A stretch of 64,000 nt of DNA from Planctellipticum variicoloris (GCF_030622045.1 NZ_CP130886.1:4105557-4169556), one strand, 5' to 3'. Counted from the first letter of the stretch, positions 17,887 through 27,159 are shown. Made by a program: numbers and translations. Notes: generated from the sequence alone by a model not told the origin.

Positions 17887-18900
17887 TCAGGCGACGTTGC
17901 CGTTGGCCGCTTCCGCCGCCAGTTCTTCGATGATCTTTTCGTTCAGCCGGCGATCTTTCATCCCGGTCGCCACGCGGAGCGCACTGGCGATCGAACGGCT
18001 GTTGCTGGCGCCGTGACAGATGATGCAGATCCCGTCGACACCCAGCAGCGGCGCGCCGCCGGATTCGTGGTACTGGAACCGCTTGTCGAGGTTCTTGAAG
18101 GCCTGCATCGCCAGCGGCTTTTCCTGCTGCAGCGTCCCCATCAGCTCGCCGGCCATGGCCTTCGTCAGCATGTCGACGATGCCTTCGCTGACCTTCAGAA
18201 TCACGTTCCCGACGAAGCCCTCGCAGACGACGACCTCGGTCGCCCCCTGGTACAGGTCCCGCCCTTCGACGTTGCCCACGTAGCGGTCTACAAACCGGCT
18301 GCGGGCGAACATCAGGTGGGCGTCGCGGACCAGATCCACCCCCTTACCGTCCTCGGTCCCGATATTCATCAGGCCGACGCGGGGAGTGGCGATCCCAAGA
18401 GTTTCGCGGGCGTAAATCGAGCCCATCACGCCGTACTGAAACAGGTGCTCGGGACGGGCCGCCGGATTGGCCCCCACGTCCATCAGCACCGCACGTCCCT
18501 GCATGGTCGGCAGCGCCACGGCGATCCCCGGGCGCTTCACCCCTTTCAGAAACAGCCGCGTCGTCAATCCCGCCGCCACGACCGCGCCGGTATGCCCGGC
18601 ACTCACGACGGCGTCGACCTGCTTGCCCGCCATCAACTTCCAGCAGGCGGTGATCGAGCAGTTCGGCTTCTTCCGCAGCGCCTCGGTCGGCTTCTCTTCC
18701 ATGCCGATCCAGCCGTCCGCCGGATGGATTTTCAACCGACCGCCTGCATCACCGAGCCGGGTCAGCGCAGCGTCGAGCTGCGGCTGATCTCCGACCAGCA
18801 CGACCTCCAGATCGGGGTTCTCCTGCAGTGCGGCGATCGCTCCTTCGATGTTGGGCTCGGGGAACACGTCCCCACCCATCGCATCCAGTGCTATCCGCAT
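17887..18900 (-). CDS. plsX: Phosphate acyltransferase PlsX
   Basis: 337 residues. It begins MRIALDAMGGD, the PlsX signature, and contains VSAGHTGAVVAAGL, ALPTMQGRAVLMDVGANP, LMNIGTEDGKG and VVCEGFVGNVILKVSEG. It makes acyl-phosphate from acyl-ACP for phospholipid synthesis and acts at the inner face of the membrane. ATG 18900 is preferred; a GTG sits one codon upstream. It starts a few bases after the rpmF stop, so it is in the same operon. Confidence 0.95.
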   Translation of the reverse strand: MRIALDAMGGDVFPEPNIEGAIAALQENPDLEVVLVGDQPQLDAALTRLGDAGGRLKIHPADGWIGMEEKPTEALRKKPNCSITACWKLMAGKQVDAVVSAGHTGAVVAAGLTTRLFLKGVKRPGIAVALPTMQGRAVLMDVGANPAARPEHLFQYGVMGSIYARETLGIATPRVGLMNIGTEDGKGVDLVRDAHLMFARSRFVDRYVGNVEGRDLYQGATEVVVCEGFVGNVILKVSEGIVDMLTKAMAGELMGTLQQEKPLAMQAFKNLDKRFQYHESGGAPLLGVDGICIICHGASNSRSIASALRVATGMKDRRLNEKIIEELAAEAANGNVA

Positions 18901-18907
18901 CACAGAG

Positions 18908-19087
18908 TTATTCCTCGACCGAAACCAGCGCGCGTCCCTGATAGGAACCGCAGGTCGGGCAGACCACGTGGCTCTTGATCATCGTCTGGCACTGCGGGCA
19001 GTGCTGCAGTTGCGGCGGCTTGATAGCATCGTGGCTCCGGCGTTTCCGGGAGCGAGACTTCGATTGACGGCGATCCGGGACAGCCAT
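18908..19087 (-). CDS. rpmF: 50S ribosomal protein L32
   Basis: 59 residues from the ATG at 19087. It starts MAVPDRRQSKSRSRKRRSHD, typical of L32, and carries two CxxC pairs (CPQC and CPTC) for zinc. It is the first gene of the rpmF-plsX-fabD group. The DUF177 (YceD) gene that often precedes rpmF is not here. Confidence 0.95.
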   Translation of the reverse strand: MAVPDRRQSKSRSRKRRSHDAIKPPQLQHCPQCQTMIKSHVVCPTCGSYQGRALVSVEE

Positions 19088-19329
19088 GGCAGGTGCGTCC
19101 AAAACTCAGATGGAAAAACGAATGCGGAACGGTACGGTCCTCTCCTGTCGACGGACCGATTGCGTTCCGCTGCGAAGTTCGGCATCGTAAAGGCTCTTCG
19201 CAACAACTGTCAAGCGACGCCGTTAGGTCGATTGACGGCAACCTCGCGATTGCCGTCGACCGCCGACCGGAAAACGAACGTCGCATTCTCATTCGGCCTG
19301 CCTTGCGTCCCCGAACACCCGAGTCCAGG

Positions 19330-19788
19330 ATGTCCGAACCTTCTGGCACAAAAGACCTTGAGAAGCCGCCTGCCCGCCCGCAGACAGGCGGTCTGGCCGC
19401 ACCGGCGGACTGGCGGCTCCCCCTGCGCGGATTCATCCCCCTCGTCCTGGTCACCACGCTGTTGCTTCAATCCGTCTTCTGGCTCTGGGCCCGGTCTGTC
19501 CCCCTCGCCATCCCCTACCTGGTGATCGTCTGGTCATTTCTCGGTCTGGCCCTGACGCTCGTCGGCATGGGCTGGGCGGCAGTCATCGCCCTGGCAGATG
19601 ATCCCAGACGGGGCATTCTGTTCGCGTCACTCCCCCCCTACCTCATCTGGTACACCTGCACCCGCTGGCCCCTCGTCGGGCAGCCGATGACGGTCTTTTT
19701 CTGCGGGCTGGCTCTGAGCGCCGTCAGCATGTGGAGCGGACTGGAGATGCTGAAAGCCTATGCCGAGTCCATTCCAGGATCGAATTGA
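19330..19788 (+). CDS. Small integral membrane protein
   Basis: 152 residues from the ATG at 19330. After a polar N-terminus it has about four hydrophobic helices: FIPLVLVTTLLLQSVFWLW, LVIVWSFLGLALTLVGMGWA, ILFASLPPYLIWYTC and MTVFFCGLALSAVSMWSGL. No family is recognised. It is divergent from rpmF. Confidence 0.68.
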   Translation: MSEPSGTKDLEKPPARPQTGGLAAPADWRLPLRGFIPLVLVTTLLLQSVFWLWARSVPLAIPYLVIVWSFLGLALTLVGMGWAAVIALADDPRRGILFASLPPYLIWYTCTRWPLVGQPMTVFFCGLALSAVSMWSGLEMLKAYAESIPGSN

Positions 19789-19868
19789 CAGCCCCCGCGA
19801 CCCGCCGCACGATGATTCCTTCCGGCCGCCGCTCGATCGCAGCGCTCACTCACTTTGCGAGGAATTCC

Positions 19869-20753
19869 ATGAAGTCCGCGATTCTCCTCCGTTGCCACGC
19901 AATGCTGGCGATGGTCTGCATGCTGGCCCCGGCGACCCTCCAGGCGGCCGACGTCTTTGAACGACATGCCGGCCCCATCATTCGCAAGTCGTTTGAAGAT
20001 CTGGACGCCGCGAAGGCCGTCGCTCAGATCACGCTCAACGAATCGGCGCGCCTGAAGCCCCTTTCCGCGACCATCGGCTCTCCCTGCATTTTCATCAAGA
20101 CGGACGAAGAAAACTGGAGCAAGGCTATCGTCACCTGGGGTCTGCGTAAGACTGCAGACAAACCCGTGCAGGTGCTGCTGATCGAGCGCTTCGTGACGTA
20201 CCGCGGCGACCGCCCGGAGCTGACCACCGCAGTCGGCAAGGACGTGATGGTCTTCCCGGGGTTCGCCTTCAACTTCGATATCGGCCAGGTCGTCCCCGCC
20301 GGTCAGGGGGGCGATATCGAGTTCACCGCCGACGGAGCCCTGAAAGTTCTCGAACCTGCCAGAATGATCCCCCTCAACGGATCGCAGCTTCCCCCCGTCG
20401 ACAAGGCCACCGGCAAACCGGCCGATCATGAAGGGGTCGAAGCGGGCGACTTTGCCGGGACCTGGAAGGTCGACGCCGACGGTCGCTGGACCGGCGAATG
20501 GCGGCTCAAGATCGCCGAGAACGGCCGGGCGACCGGTTCATTCGTCTCGAAAGACCTGCAGAACACCTACGACATCACTGGCCAGATCGGCGGCACGCCG
20601 CACAACCTGAAACTCGACGTCTTCCTCGCCAACGCCCAGATGCAGGTCGACGCCTACCTCTGGACCACGGACAAGTCCAGAATGGCCGGCACGGTCACGC
20701 TGACAGGCCGCAAATTCGGCTTCCTCGCCACGCGCGTCGAGGAAACGGAGTAG
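19869..20753 (+). CDS. Secreted protein of unknown function
   Basis: 294 residues from the ATG at 19869 (AGGA upstream). The signal peptide is SAILLRCHAMLAMVCMLAPA, with cleavage after LQA. The mature protein has an N-terminal half without known motifs (FIKTDEENWSKAIVTWGL) and a C-terminal beta-rich part (DFAGTWKVDADGRWTGEWRL, GRATGSFVSKDLQNTYDITG and MAGTVTLTGRKFGF). That part resembles the repeating strand pattern of lipocalin-like or sheet-forming exported domains found often in planctomycetes. Function unknown. Confidence 0.72.
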   Translation: MKSAILLRCHAMLAMVCMLAPATLQAADVFERHAGPIIRKSFEDLDAAKAVAQITLNESARLKPLSATIGSPCIFIKTDEENWSKAIVTWGLRKTADKPVQVLLIERFVTYRGDRPELTTAVGKDVMVFPGFAFNFDIGQVVPAGQGGDIEFTADGALKVLEPARMIPLNGSQLPPVDKATGKPADHEGVEAGDFAGTWKVDADGRWTGEWRLKIAENGRATGSFVSKDLQNTYDITGQIGGTPHNLKLDVFLANAQMQVDAYLWTTDKSRMAGTVTLTGRKFGFLATRVEETE

Positions 20754-20772
20754 CCGAGAGATGAGTCCAGAA

Positions 20773-20863
20773 GGGTGGCACGCCCAGAGTCCTCGATGGG
20801 CGTGGTTTTCGTCGCTTTCCAATGAAAGACACGCCCATCGCCAAGCCTCTGGGCGTGCCACCC
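20773..20863. repeat. Nested inverted repeat in a convergent gap (family B)
   Basis: GGGTGGCACGCCCAGAG (20773-20789) is perfectly inverted at 20847-20863, and inside it GATGGGCGTG (20795-20804) is inverted at 20830-20839. Related copies are at 27303-27338 and 43004-43038. It fills the gap between two convergent genes. Confidence 0.8.
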
Positions 20864-20949
20864 GAAAGCAATGACGGGTATCAACGAGCGGCCGACACTT
20901 TCGGCCCGCCCGCTCTGCGATACCCGAATCCCGAGACCCGATACCCGCC

Positions 20950-21486
20950 TTACATCAGATTCCAGTCCCCGAACAGACGGGACCGGAACTCCGTCCACTC
21001 TTCGCGATGCCGGACCGGCTCCGCGTTGTGCTCCATGATCGTGCAGACCCAGTCGTCCATCTTCCGCAGCCGCTGGGACAGGATGGTCACCAGGTTCGAC
21101 AGCACGACATACGCAATCCGCGGCTGATGCGTGTGGAGCCGCTCGAAGCGCTCCCGCGTCAGCCGCCACAGCACCACCGCCGCCTCGGTTCTCACGGACG
21201 CCGAGTGCGGCGCGGAGTGCAGGAACGACATCTCCCCGAAGAGGCTCCCCGCCTCCAGCGTCGCCAGATGCTTGCACTGTCCCAGATGGTTGCAGCGGGC
21301 GACCTTGCAGACCCCGCGGACGATCAGCCACAACGACTGCGAATCGCCCCCTTCATGGATGATCTCGGCCCCAGCGGGGTGGTGCTCGATCGTCATCAGC
21401 TCTTCGATCTGCTTCCGCTCTTCAACGGTCAGGCCATGAAAAAGCTGGCACATCTGCAGCGTCGCCGTCAGTCCGTCGTCCGTCAT
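20950..21486 (-). CDS. Cyclic-nucleotide-binding-domain protein without a DNA-binding domain
   Basis: 178 residues. One cNMP-binding beta-barrel covers about 14-130: LFHGLTVEERKQIEELMTIE, then GAEIIHEGGDSQSLWLIVRG and GSLFGEMSFLHSAPHSASVR (the phosphate-binding cassette, although the usual Arg spacing is altered). The rest is a helical tail ending DWNLM, with no helix-turn-helix. Its start overlaps the glutamate dehydrogenase stop (TGATG), so the two are co-translated. It may be an allosteric or sensory partner of that enzyme; this is inference from gene order. Confidence 0.85.
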   Translation of the reverse strand: MTDDGLTATLQMCQLFHGLTVEERKQIEELMTIEHHPAGAEIIHEGGDSQSLWLIVRGVCKVARCNHLGQCKHLATLEAGSLFGEMSFLHSAPHSASVRTEAAVVLWRLTRERFERLHTHQPRIAYVVLSNLVTILSQRLRKMDDWVCTIMEHNAEPVRHREEWTEFRSRLFGDWNLM

Positions 21487-22718
21487 CAGATCCCTCCCAG
21501 CACGGTCGCCCGACCGACCCGGCCAATCCCCAGAATATACGCAGCCGTCCGCAACGAAACTTTCTTTTCCTCAGCCAGCGTCCAGACGCGGTCGAAGCCG
21601 TCGAGCATGACCTTCCCCAGCTCGTCCCGCACCCGATTGACGTCCCAGCGGAAGTGCTGCCGGTTCTGGACCCATTCAAAATAGCTGACCGTCACCCCCC
21701 CCGCATTCGCCAGGATGTCGGGGACCACAACGATCCCCTTACGGCGGAACACATCGTCCGCTTCGGCTTCCGTCGGATTGTTGGCCGCTTCCACGATGTA
21801 CTTCGCACGGACCGCGTCGGCGTTCTCCGCCGTCAGCACGCCCCCCAGCGCCGCGGGGATCAGGATATCGACGTCCGCGGCCAGCAAGGCCGCATTGTCG
21901 ATCGCGTCCGTTCCCGAAAAGTCCTTGACGCCCTTATTACTTCGCGCATACTCCAGCAACCTGGGAATGTCGAGCCCCTCGGGATTGAGAATCCCTCCGG
22001 ACACGTCCGAAACCGCGACTACCTTCGCCCCTTTCTCGTGCAGAATGCTGGCGGTAAACGTTCCCACATTGCCGAAACCTTGCAGGGCCACTTTCACCCC
22101 CTGCAGATCGCGCCCGAACTTCTTCATCATCGCCTCTGCGCACAGCACCACGCCGCGACCGGTCGCTTCTTCGCGGCCTTCAGAGCCGTGCAGCTCGACC
22201 GGTTTCCCCGTGACGCACGCCGGCTGAAAACCGTAGAATTTCTCGTACTGGTTGGCGAACCACGCCATCACCTGGGCGTTAGTCCCCATGTCTGGCGCCG
22301 GAATATCCTTATCCGGTCCGACCATGTCGTGAATCTCGTCGACGAACTTGCGGGTGATCCGTTCGAGCTCGCCCGGGCTGAGCTGCTTGGGATCGACCGA
22401 AATCCCCCCCTTCGCGCCGCCATACGGCAGATTGACGACCGCCGTCTTCCAGGTCATCAGCGAGGCCAGCGTCAGCACCTCTTCGGCGTCGACCTCGGGG
22501 TGATACCGCAGCCCTCCCTTCATCGGACCGCGGGAACTGTCGTGCTGAACCCGGTAGCCGATATAGGTGGCGATCTCGCCGTTGTCCAGTTCCAGAGCGA
22601 CCTGAACCTTCACCTCCCGCTCGGGAACCTGCAGCAGCCGCCGCATGTTGGCAGACAGCCCCAGCAGATCGGCCGCCGACTCGAAATAGTGGCAGGCATT
22701 GTTGAAAGAATCAGCCAT
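21486..22718 (-). CDS. gdhA: Glutamate dehydrogenase (Glu/Leu/Phe/Val dehydrogenase family)
   Basis: 410 residues from the ATG at 22718; a TTG five codons upstream is less likely. The substrate site reads [16 protein letters not shown] and [17 protein letters not shown] (catalytic lysines). The dinucleotide-binding turn is [15 protein letters not shown], and [20 protein letters not shown] is typical of the hexameric GDH family. It interconverts glutamate and 2-oxoglutarate plus ammonia. The cyclic-nucleotide-binding gene directly follows. Confidence 0.95.
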   Translation of the reverse strand: MADSFNNACHYFESAADLLGLSANMRRLLQVPEREVKVQVALELDNGEIATYIGYRVQHDSSRGPMKGGLRYHPEVDAEEVLTLASLMTWKTAVVNLPYGGAKGGISVDPKQLSPGELERITRKFVDEIHDMVGPDKDIPAPDMGTNAQVMAWFANQYEKFYGFQPACVTGKPVELHGSEGREEATGRGVVLCAEAMMKKFGRDLQGVKVALQGFGNVGTFTASILHEKGAKVVAVSDVSGGILNPEGLDIPRLLEYARSNKGVKDFSGTDAIDNAALLAADVDILIPAALGGVLTAENADAVRAKYIVEAANNPTEAEADDVFRRKGIVVVPDILANAGGVTVSYFEWVQNRQHFRWDVNRVRDELGKVMLDGFDRVWTLAEEKKVSLRTAAYILGIGRVGRATVLGGI

Positions 22719-22849
22719 GTTGCGCCTGTTCAATGGAAGTCGTGGATTCCCCCGTGGGATTATACGCCGCCGTGCAAGCCCCGGCTGGAGACAGCGTCGG
22801 TCAGACTCGCAGATTCTCCATGTCCGGCCTGGGTCCGCTGGCCGCGATT

Positions 22850-23974
22850 TCAGGGAATGCTCCGCTGGTGGACGGCGGGCTGGACTGGCATCTGCCGATC
22901 ATAGACTCCATTCCAGCTTCCCGGAACCCGCGCCAGCAGAAAGCTGGCAACCGCCTCGGCAAGCTGCTGATGCCCCTGCCCTGTCCAGCCGGTTCCGGCC
23001 GGCAGCGACCATTGACGGACCAGCGCCGGTTCGCGATACAGCACGGTCACATCGCACCACGGAATTCCCGATTCCTGAACCGCCGGACCGACCCGCTGCG
23101 CGAGCCGGGCGGCATCCATGTCCGGCGCCTGTTGCAGGTCCGGAGTCGACCAGACCACCACCCGCCCGCCCCACTGCTGCACCAGCGCCGCCAGATGCGG
23201 CAGTACATCCAGCGAGCCAGCCTCGTCAGACCGCCCGGTCCCATCGGTTCCGGCCGTTTCCGCTCCCAGCAATCGAGCCCCCGCCAGGCAGGCCAGTCGA
23301 TCGAGCACGCGAAACTCTTCGCGCCAGCGCCGGCCGGCCGGCCCCACCGACTTCCCCATCAGCGCCGGATGACAGCACGTCAATGGCTGCCCGCGGACGT
23401 CGCTGCGCATCCACCGCTGCAACGCCGCGCCACGCGCCAGAAACACCGGATCAATTTCCAGCAGCACGTAGTCGGGCTGGAGAGCTGCGAGCTCGTGCTT
23501 CAACCGCAGATACTGCGTGCAGGGTGAGCCCCCCGCCACGGCCCCATTCAGAATCTCGATCGTCTGCGCGCTCCGCCCCTGCAGATACTGCTGCAGCAGA
23601 CTGCAGAAGTGCAGCTCCTCAGGGGTCGTCGCCCCAAAGAGCTGATCGCCCCCCAGGCACAGAATCCGGACGGTGTCGGCGGGCTTCGGCACGACCGGTT
23701 CCGGCCCCCGGCATCCGTAGCTGTTCAGCCGAAATGTCACGGGCTGTTGCGTTTCCGAGGATCGCGTCCGGACCTCTGCAAACGGTCGCAGGCTGGCGTA
23801 AATGGTCGCAGACGGACTGACGATGCCCGCCAGCTTTTGATCCAGGCCGTCGTCGCGACCGCCCTGCGTCACCTCACGCACCCGCAGGGCGACCTCCGCA
23901 GCGCAGACGAAGAACGCCAGGAGCAGCACGGCTCCCACAAACTGCCTGAGCCAGCGGATACAGGCCCGGCCCAT
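22850..23974 (-). CDS. Exported SGNH-like protein with a degenerate active site
   Basis: 374 residues. An N-terminal membrane anchor or signal ([20 protein letters not shown]) precedes an SGNH/GDSL-like domain. Block I is [13 protein letters not shown], where related proteins have GGS (nucleophile Ser) at that position. Block II ([11 protein letters not shown]) and the late [13 protein letters not shown] are recognisable. The block III Gly-x-Asn pattern is replaced by LLEIDPVF. The protein is therefore likely inactive as an esterase, or altered. Planctomycetes have many such proteins linked to polysaccharide or lipid acylation. Confidence 0.72.
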   Translation of the reverse strand: MGRACIRWLRQFVGAVLLLAFFVCAAEVALRVREVTQGGRDDGLDQKLAGIVSPSATIYASLRPFAEVRTRSSETQQPVTFRLNSYGCRGPEPVVPKPADTVRILCLGGDQLFGATTPEELHFCSLLQQYLQGRSAQTIEILNGAVAGGSPCTQYLRLKHELAALQPDYVLLEIDPVFLARGAALQRWMRSDVRGQPLTCCHPALMGKSVGPAGRRWREEFRVLDRLACLAGARLLGAETAGTDGTGRSDEAGSLDVLPHLAALVQQWGGRVVVWSTPDLQQAPDMDAARLAQRVGPAVQESGIPWCDVTVLYREPALVRQWSLPAGTGWTGQGHQQLAEAVASFLLARVPGSWNGVYDRQMPVQPAVHQRSIP

Positions 23975-24079
23975 CCTCGCCTTCCATGTCGACGTAACCC
24001 CCGCTCATCCATGAGCCTCGGGAGGATAGTTCGACGGGAAATAACGGGCAAGGCGAAGTTGCCCGGACGGGTGTCGGGT

Positions 24080-24224
24080 CCAAGGCTTGCGCCGCTGGGC
24101 TACAGAGTCAGGACGACGGCCGCCGAAGGCAGGCCGCCCTTCTCTGGCGATCAGCGATACGCGAAAAGCGATAAGCCCTCTGCTCTGGCTATTCACTATT
24201 CCCTGTTCGCTACTCCCTCTCCCC
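24080..24224. repeat. Repeat cluster, including a 39-base element shared with 28235-28273
   Basis: Bases 24143-24181 match 28235-28273: a 16-base left part (TCTGGCGATCAGCGAT), nine variable bases, then GCGATAAGCCCTCT. Beside it, 24189-24220 is a CTATTCACTATTCCC-type run like that near 30270, and about 24080-24102 (AAGGCTTGCGCCGCTGGGCT) resembles the inverse of 30234-30257. Confidence 0.7.
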
Positions 24225-25238
24225 CTACTTCATCCGCTTCTGCAGCTCGCTGACCACGGCTTCCACGATCCGGCTCACGTCCGGGCCGCCGTTCTGTGGA
24301 ACAGGGCAGCCGCAGACCGGTTCGTCCGTGAAACCGTGCTCCGCCAGCATGCACTGCAGCGTGTCCGCCAGAGCCGCCAGGTCGACCTGCTGATCATCCG
24401 ACAGCGGCTGCCGACCGACGCCCGGCTCAAAACCCCGCAGCCGGAGTGCGGTCCGGAACCCGTCCGGGAACTCCGAGTGCAGGATCATCGCATCGAACAG
24501 CGTGACGATGTCGTACTGCAGTTGCCGGGCCTCGTCGAGCCGCTCCGACAGGGTCAGCTCGTACAGCTTCCGGGTCAATTCCGGCACCACTCCCGAGCTG
24601 GCGTTCGTCCCGCCGTCACAGCCGATCAGCAGCATCGGCATCAGGGCCGCATCCCACCCCGTCAGGAAGCTGAAGTCCGGCCGGTTCGGGCGGATCGCCT
24701 GAATCATGCGGATCATGTTGGGAATGTCGCCCGACGAATCCTTGATCCCGATCACCTTGTCGCACTCGTCCGCCAGCCGCCGGACCGTCGGCACGTCAAT
24801 CGGGCTGGCGAACATCGGAATGTTGTACAGAGTCACGTCGATCGGCGAGTTGTCCGCGATTTCCTTGAAATACGCGTACACCGCCCGCGGGCTCAGCTTG
24901 AAGTAAAACGGCGCCACGATCGCGACCGCCGTCGCCCCCAGCGAGTAATACGTTTCACAGGCGCGGATCGTTTCACGGACATTCGCCTCGGCGGCGCCCG
25001 CCAGGATCGGCACGCGCCCGGCCACATGGTCCGTCATGATTTCCATGATCCGGACCCGCTCTTCGACCGTGAAACGGGTGAATTCCCCCGTGGAACCGTT
25101 CGGGTAGAGACCGTGCACCCCTTTGGCGATCAACCAGTCCACATACCGCCGCAGCTCCGGCTCGTTGATCTCCCCCCGGCTGTCGAGAGGCACAATATTT
25201 GGCGTAAAGATTCCGTGGATCTTGCCTTGCGGTCGCAT
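24225..25238 (-). CDS. DapA-superfamily aldolase/synthase
   Basis: 337 residues, about 40 longer than typical DapA. The GSTGE motif is at 48-52, LYNIP contains Tyr138, and [10 protein letters not shown] holds the Schiff-base Lys166. This is a complete active site of the dihydrodipicolinate synthase / N-acetylneuraminate lyase family, which adds or removes pyruvate. The extra C-terminal tail contains CGCPVP. The exact substrate cannot be read. The gene is isolated rather than in a lysine operon, so a sugar-acid or sialic-acid-like substrate is as likely as lysine synthesis. Confidence 0.85.
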   Translation of the reverse strand: MRPQGKIHGIFTPNIVPLDSRGEINEPELRRYVDWLIAKGVHGLYPNGSTGEFTRFTVEERVRIMEIMTDHVAGRVPILAGAAEANVRETIRACETYYSLGATAVAIVAPFYFKLSPRAVYAYFKEIADNSPIDVTLYNIPMFASPIDVPTVRRLADECDKVIGIKDSSGDIPNMIRMIQAIRPNRPDFSFLTGWDAALMPMLLIGCDGGTNASSGVVPELTRKLYELTLSERLDEARQLQYDIVTLFDAMILHSEFPDGFRTALRLRGFEPGVGRQPLSDDQQVDLAALADTLQCMLAEHGFTDEPVCGCPVPQNGGPDVSRIVEAVVSELQKRMK

Positions 25239-25583
25239 GAACCGGGGGCCTTTCCGGGGACGAGGGCGGTCCCCTGCGTGTCATGGTAGGAGGTGTGGCG
25301 AGTTTGTGCGTACGGGGAAGAGTATACGGGCCAGCCAGCAACCCTTCCATTCCGCCGCCAGTACCTCCTGTATCGAAAGTCCGCCCCGCGAAGGTTGAAC
25401 GGAGTCCGGCCAGGCGGGATTGTTCGGGGAAGAGCGACGGCTGGCCGGTTCCAGGCATCGGGTGACCGGGGCAGGAGCGTCTTCGCGATGCCCCGGTGTT
25501 CCAACGAGGTTTCGCCAGAAGACCGGGGCTTCCCTGCGGTCCAGCCCCGGCCTCCCGAAACGGCCTGAATACCGCCGCTGGCG
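25239..25583. other. Gap downstream of the retron reverse transcriptase
   Basis: No convincing gene. A minus-strand 156-codon open frame (25130-25600) overlaps the aldolase gene and has Arg/Gly-rich shadow composition, so it is not called. No effector-like coding sequence lies here, which matters for the retron interpretation. Confidence 0.55.
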
Positions 25584-26885
25584 TCAGCGCGTCCAGTCAA
25601 TCTGCCGATACACCGCCAGCAGCTTTTCGCCCCGGCTGCGATTCAACAGACACGCATGCGCGATCCGCCCCCGCAGATGGCCAGCGAAGTCCGCAGCGCC
25701 ATCGTGATTCTGCGAAGACGGCCCCAGCTTCACGCAGTTATGCAAGATCGCCTTCAGCCGGTCGAACTCGGACCGCGACTGATTCGGCTTCACATTCACG
25801 ACGACGCCGGTCACCCGTTGCTGCTGATGCGGTCGGAGAATTCGCCGTTTCTTGCGATGAACCCGGAAACGCTCTTCGCGAATAATCTGGTTCACCAGCG
25901 GCAGAAAGACTCGCAGGCTGCTGCGGAACTTCGCGTCGCCCGAGAACGTCAAATCGTCCGCATAGCGGGTGTAGTTCGCCCCGAACGTCCGGCTCAACCC
26001 CGCCAGCCGCAGGTCGAGTACGAACGCCGACAGATTCGCCAGTGCGGGAGACGTCGGCGCCCCCTGCGGCAGATGCGCCCGCAGATACGGCATCACGGCC
26101 CCGGCATCTCCCTCGGGCAGGATCATGTCGCCCGGCGCCGCCGATGTCGTCAGCCGGCCCAGCCAGATCGCCGCCTCGCGCGAGTAACCAATGCTGCGGA
26201 AGATCGCCACCACCCGCGAAAAACTAACTGCGGGATAGAAGTTCTCCAGATCGAACCGCACTACGACCGCCTGACCGGTATGCGGCGCTGCGTTGGAGAC
26301 GATCGATCGTCCCGCGACAAATCCGTGAGCGGCATTGTGCGGCGGGCAGCGGTCGAGAATCTCGGTCAGAATCTTGACCTGAACCGCTTTCAGATCGGGC
26401 TTGGGCGCTTCGATCAGCCGCCAGCCGCCGCTCTTCTTCCGCATCCAGCGAAACCAGTAGTGAGCCTGCTTCTGACCCCGCGGACGCCCCCCCGTGAACC
26501 GGTGCACCAACCAGGCCAGCCGGCCCACCGGCTGGCCGACCCACGCGGCTATATCATTCGGCGTCGTCAGCACGGGAAGTTGCTGCGCCCGCAGATGCTC
26601 CTCGTCTCCATCCTGAGACAGATCGAGATAATGTCCTGTCCGCGACCCCAGCCGGGCAAACCGATACGGCGGCTTGCCGCGGGTCTCGATCACCGGCGAG
26701 CGCTCGATCACCGCCCGGCGTCTCATGCGAACCAGCCGGACCGGAGACCGCGACTTTGCAGGAACGACGCCAGCGGCCGCTGGTGGTGAGTCCGCACGAC
26801 GCGGCGACGTGACGCTGTCGGAATACGGATCGTCGTCGTGAGGCAGCCAGCCCATCCACCGCCACAGCCAGTCAAACAAGCCCAT
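25584..26885 (-). CDS. Retron-type reverse transcriptase
   Basis: 433 residues from the ATG at 26885; GGAAA lies eight to twelve bases upstream, and the TTG five codons earlier is less likely. The polymerase core covers about 140-400: KKSGGWRLIEAPK (RT1), SIVSNAAPH with the retron-specific NAxxH at 198-202, RFDLENFYPAV (RT3, catalytic Asp), HLPQGAPTSPALANL at 271-285 (RT4), the catalytic YADD at 308-311, and VTGVVVN at 358-364, the retron VTG motif. Retron enzymes copy a dedicated noncoding RNA into a branched RNA-DNA, usually for phage defence. The N-terminal 100 or so residues are extra, opening MGLFDWLWRWMGWLP. A matching candidate RNA lies just upstream. No effector gene is adjacent. Confidence 0.93.
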   Translation of the reverse strand: MGLFDWLWRWMGWLPHDDDPYSDSVTSPRRADSPPAAAGVVPAKSRSPVRLVRMRRRAVIERSPVIETRGKPPYRFARLGSRTGHYLDLSQDGDEEHLRAQQLPVLTTPNDIAAWVGQPVGRLAWLVHRFTGGRPRGQKQAHYWFRWMRKKSGGWRLIEAPKPDLKAVQVKILTEILDRCPPHNAAHGFVAGRSIVSNAAPHTGQAVVVRFDLENFYPAVSFSRVVAIFRSIGYSREAAIWLGRLTTSAAPGDMILPEGDAGAVMPYLRAHLPQGAPTSPALANLSAFVLDLRLAGLSRTFGANYTRYADDLTFSGDAKFRSSLRVFLPLVNQIIREERFRVHRKKRRILRPHQQQRVTGVVVNVKPNQSRSEFDRLKAILHNCVKLGPSSQNHDGAADFAGHLRGRIAHACLLNRSRGEKLLAVYRQIDWTR

Positions 26886-26957
26886 GCAAACGCTTTCCAA
26901 AGCTGCGCGGCGGACTGAGAACTGCAGAGCGGACGTTGGAGACGTGATCGAAAAAGG

Positions 26958-27122
26958 TGGCCTGCGGGCCGCACAACGGTTCCCGTGGCGAAGCGTTGAC
27001 GACGGTCATGTCGACCGTCGCGACGCTTCACATCGCGAATGCAGCACAATCAAGCGAGCGCGGGGTAGCCCCGCACCGTGCAACGCCGAGGCGCGCACCG
27101 AGCTTGGGCGGCCCGCAGGCCA
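26958..27122 (-). ncRNA. Candidate retron msr-msd noncoding RNA
   Basis: On the minus strand the region starts with TGGCCTGCGGGCCGC (27122-27108, a1) and ends with its perfect complement GCGGCCCGCAGGCCA (26972-26958, a2), as retron RNAs require. CCAAGC follows a1 and offers an AGC with the branching G. A GCGGGG-CTA-CCCCGC stem-loop lies in the msr half. The msd half has a long hairpin at 26990-27029: CGACGGTC pairs with GACCGTCG around GACAT, extended by GAAGCGT/ACGCTTC. A TTTTT run follows a2. The RT start codon is 72 bases downstream. Called from structure alone, without covariance evidence. Confidence 0.72.
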
Positions 27123-27131
27123 ACGCCCCAC

Positions 27132-27159
27132 ATCGTAGCGGGTTCCCGCAAGGGGTCAA
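27132..27159 (-). promoter_or_regulatory. Candidate promoter for the retron RNA and RT
   Basis: Minus strand TTGACC (27154-27159) and TACGAT (27132-27137) are spaced by 16 bases. Transcription would begin about 7-10 bases downstream, which is the first base of a1 (27122). Confidence 0.45.

Noticed and set aside
25130-25600. 156-codon minus-strand frame as a retron effector
   Set aside because: It overlaps the aldolase gene in another frame, lacks a ribosome-binding site and has shadow-like composition.
26958-27122. Reading the a1/a2 arms as just another REP-like palindrome
   Set aside because: The arms are 135 bases apart, do not match families A-D, and their order, internal hairpins and place before an RT fit a retron better. 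The alternative is not excluded.
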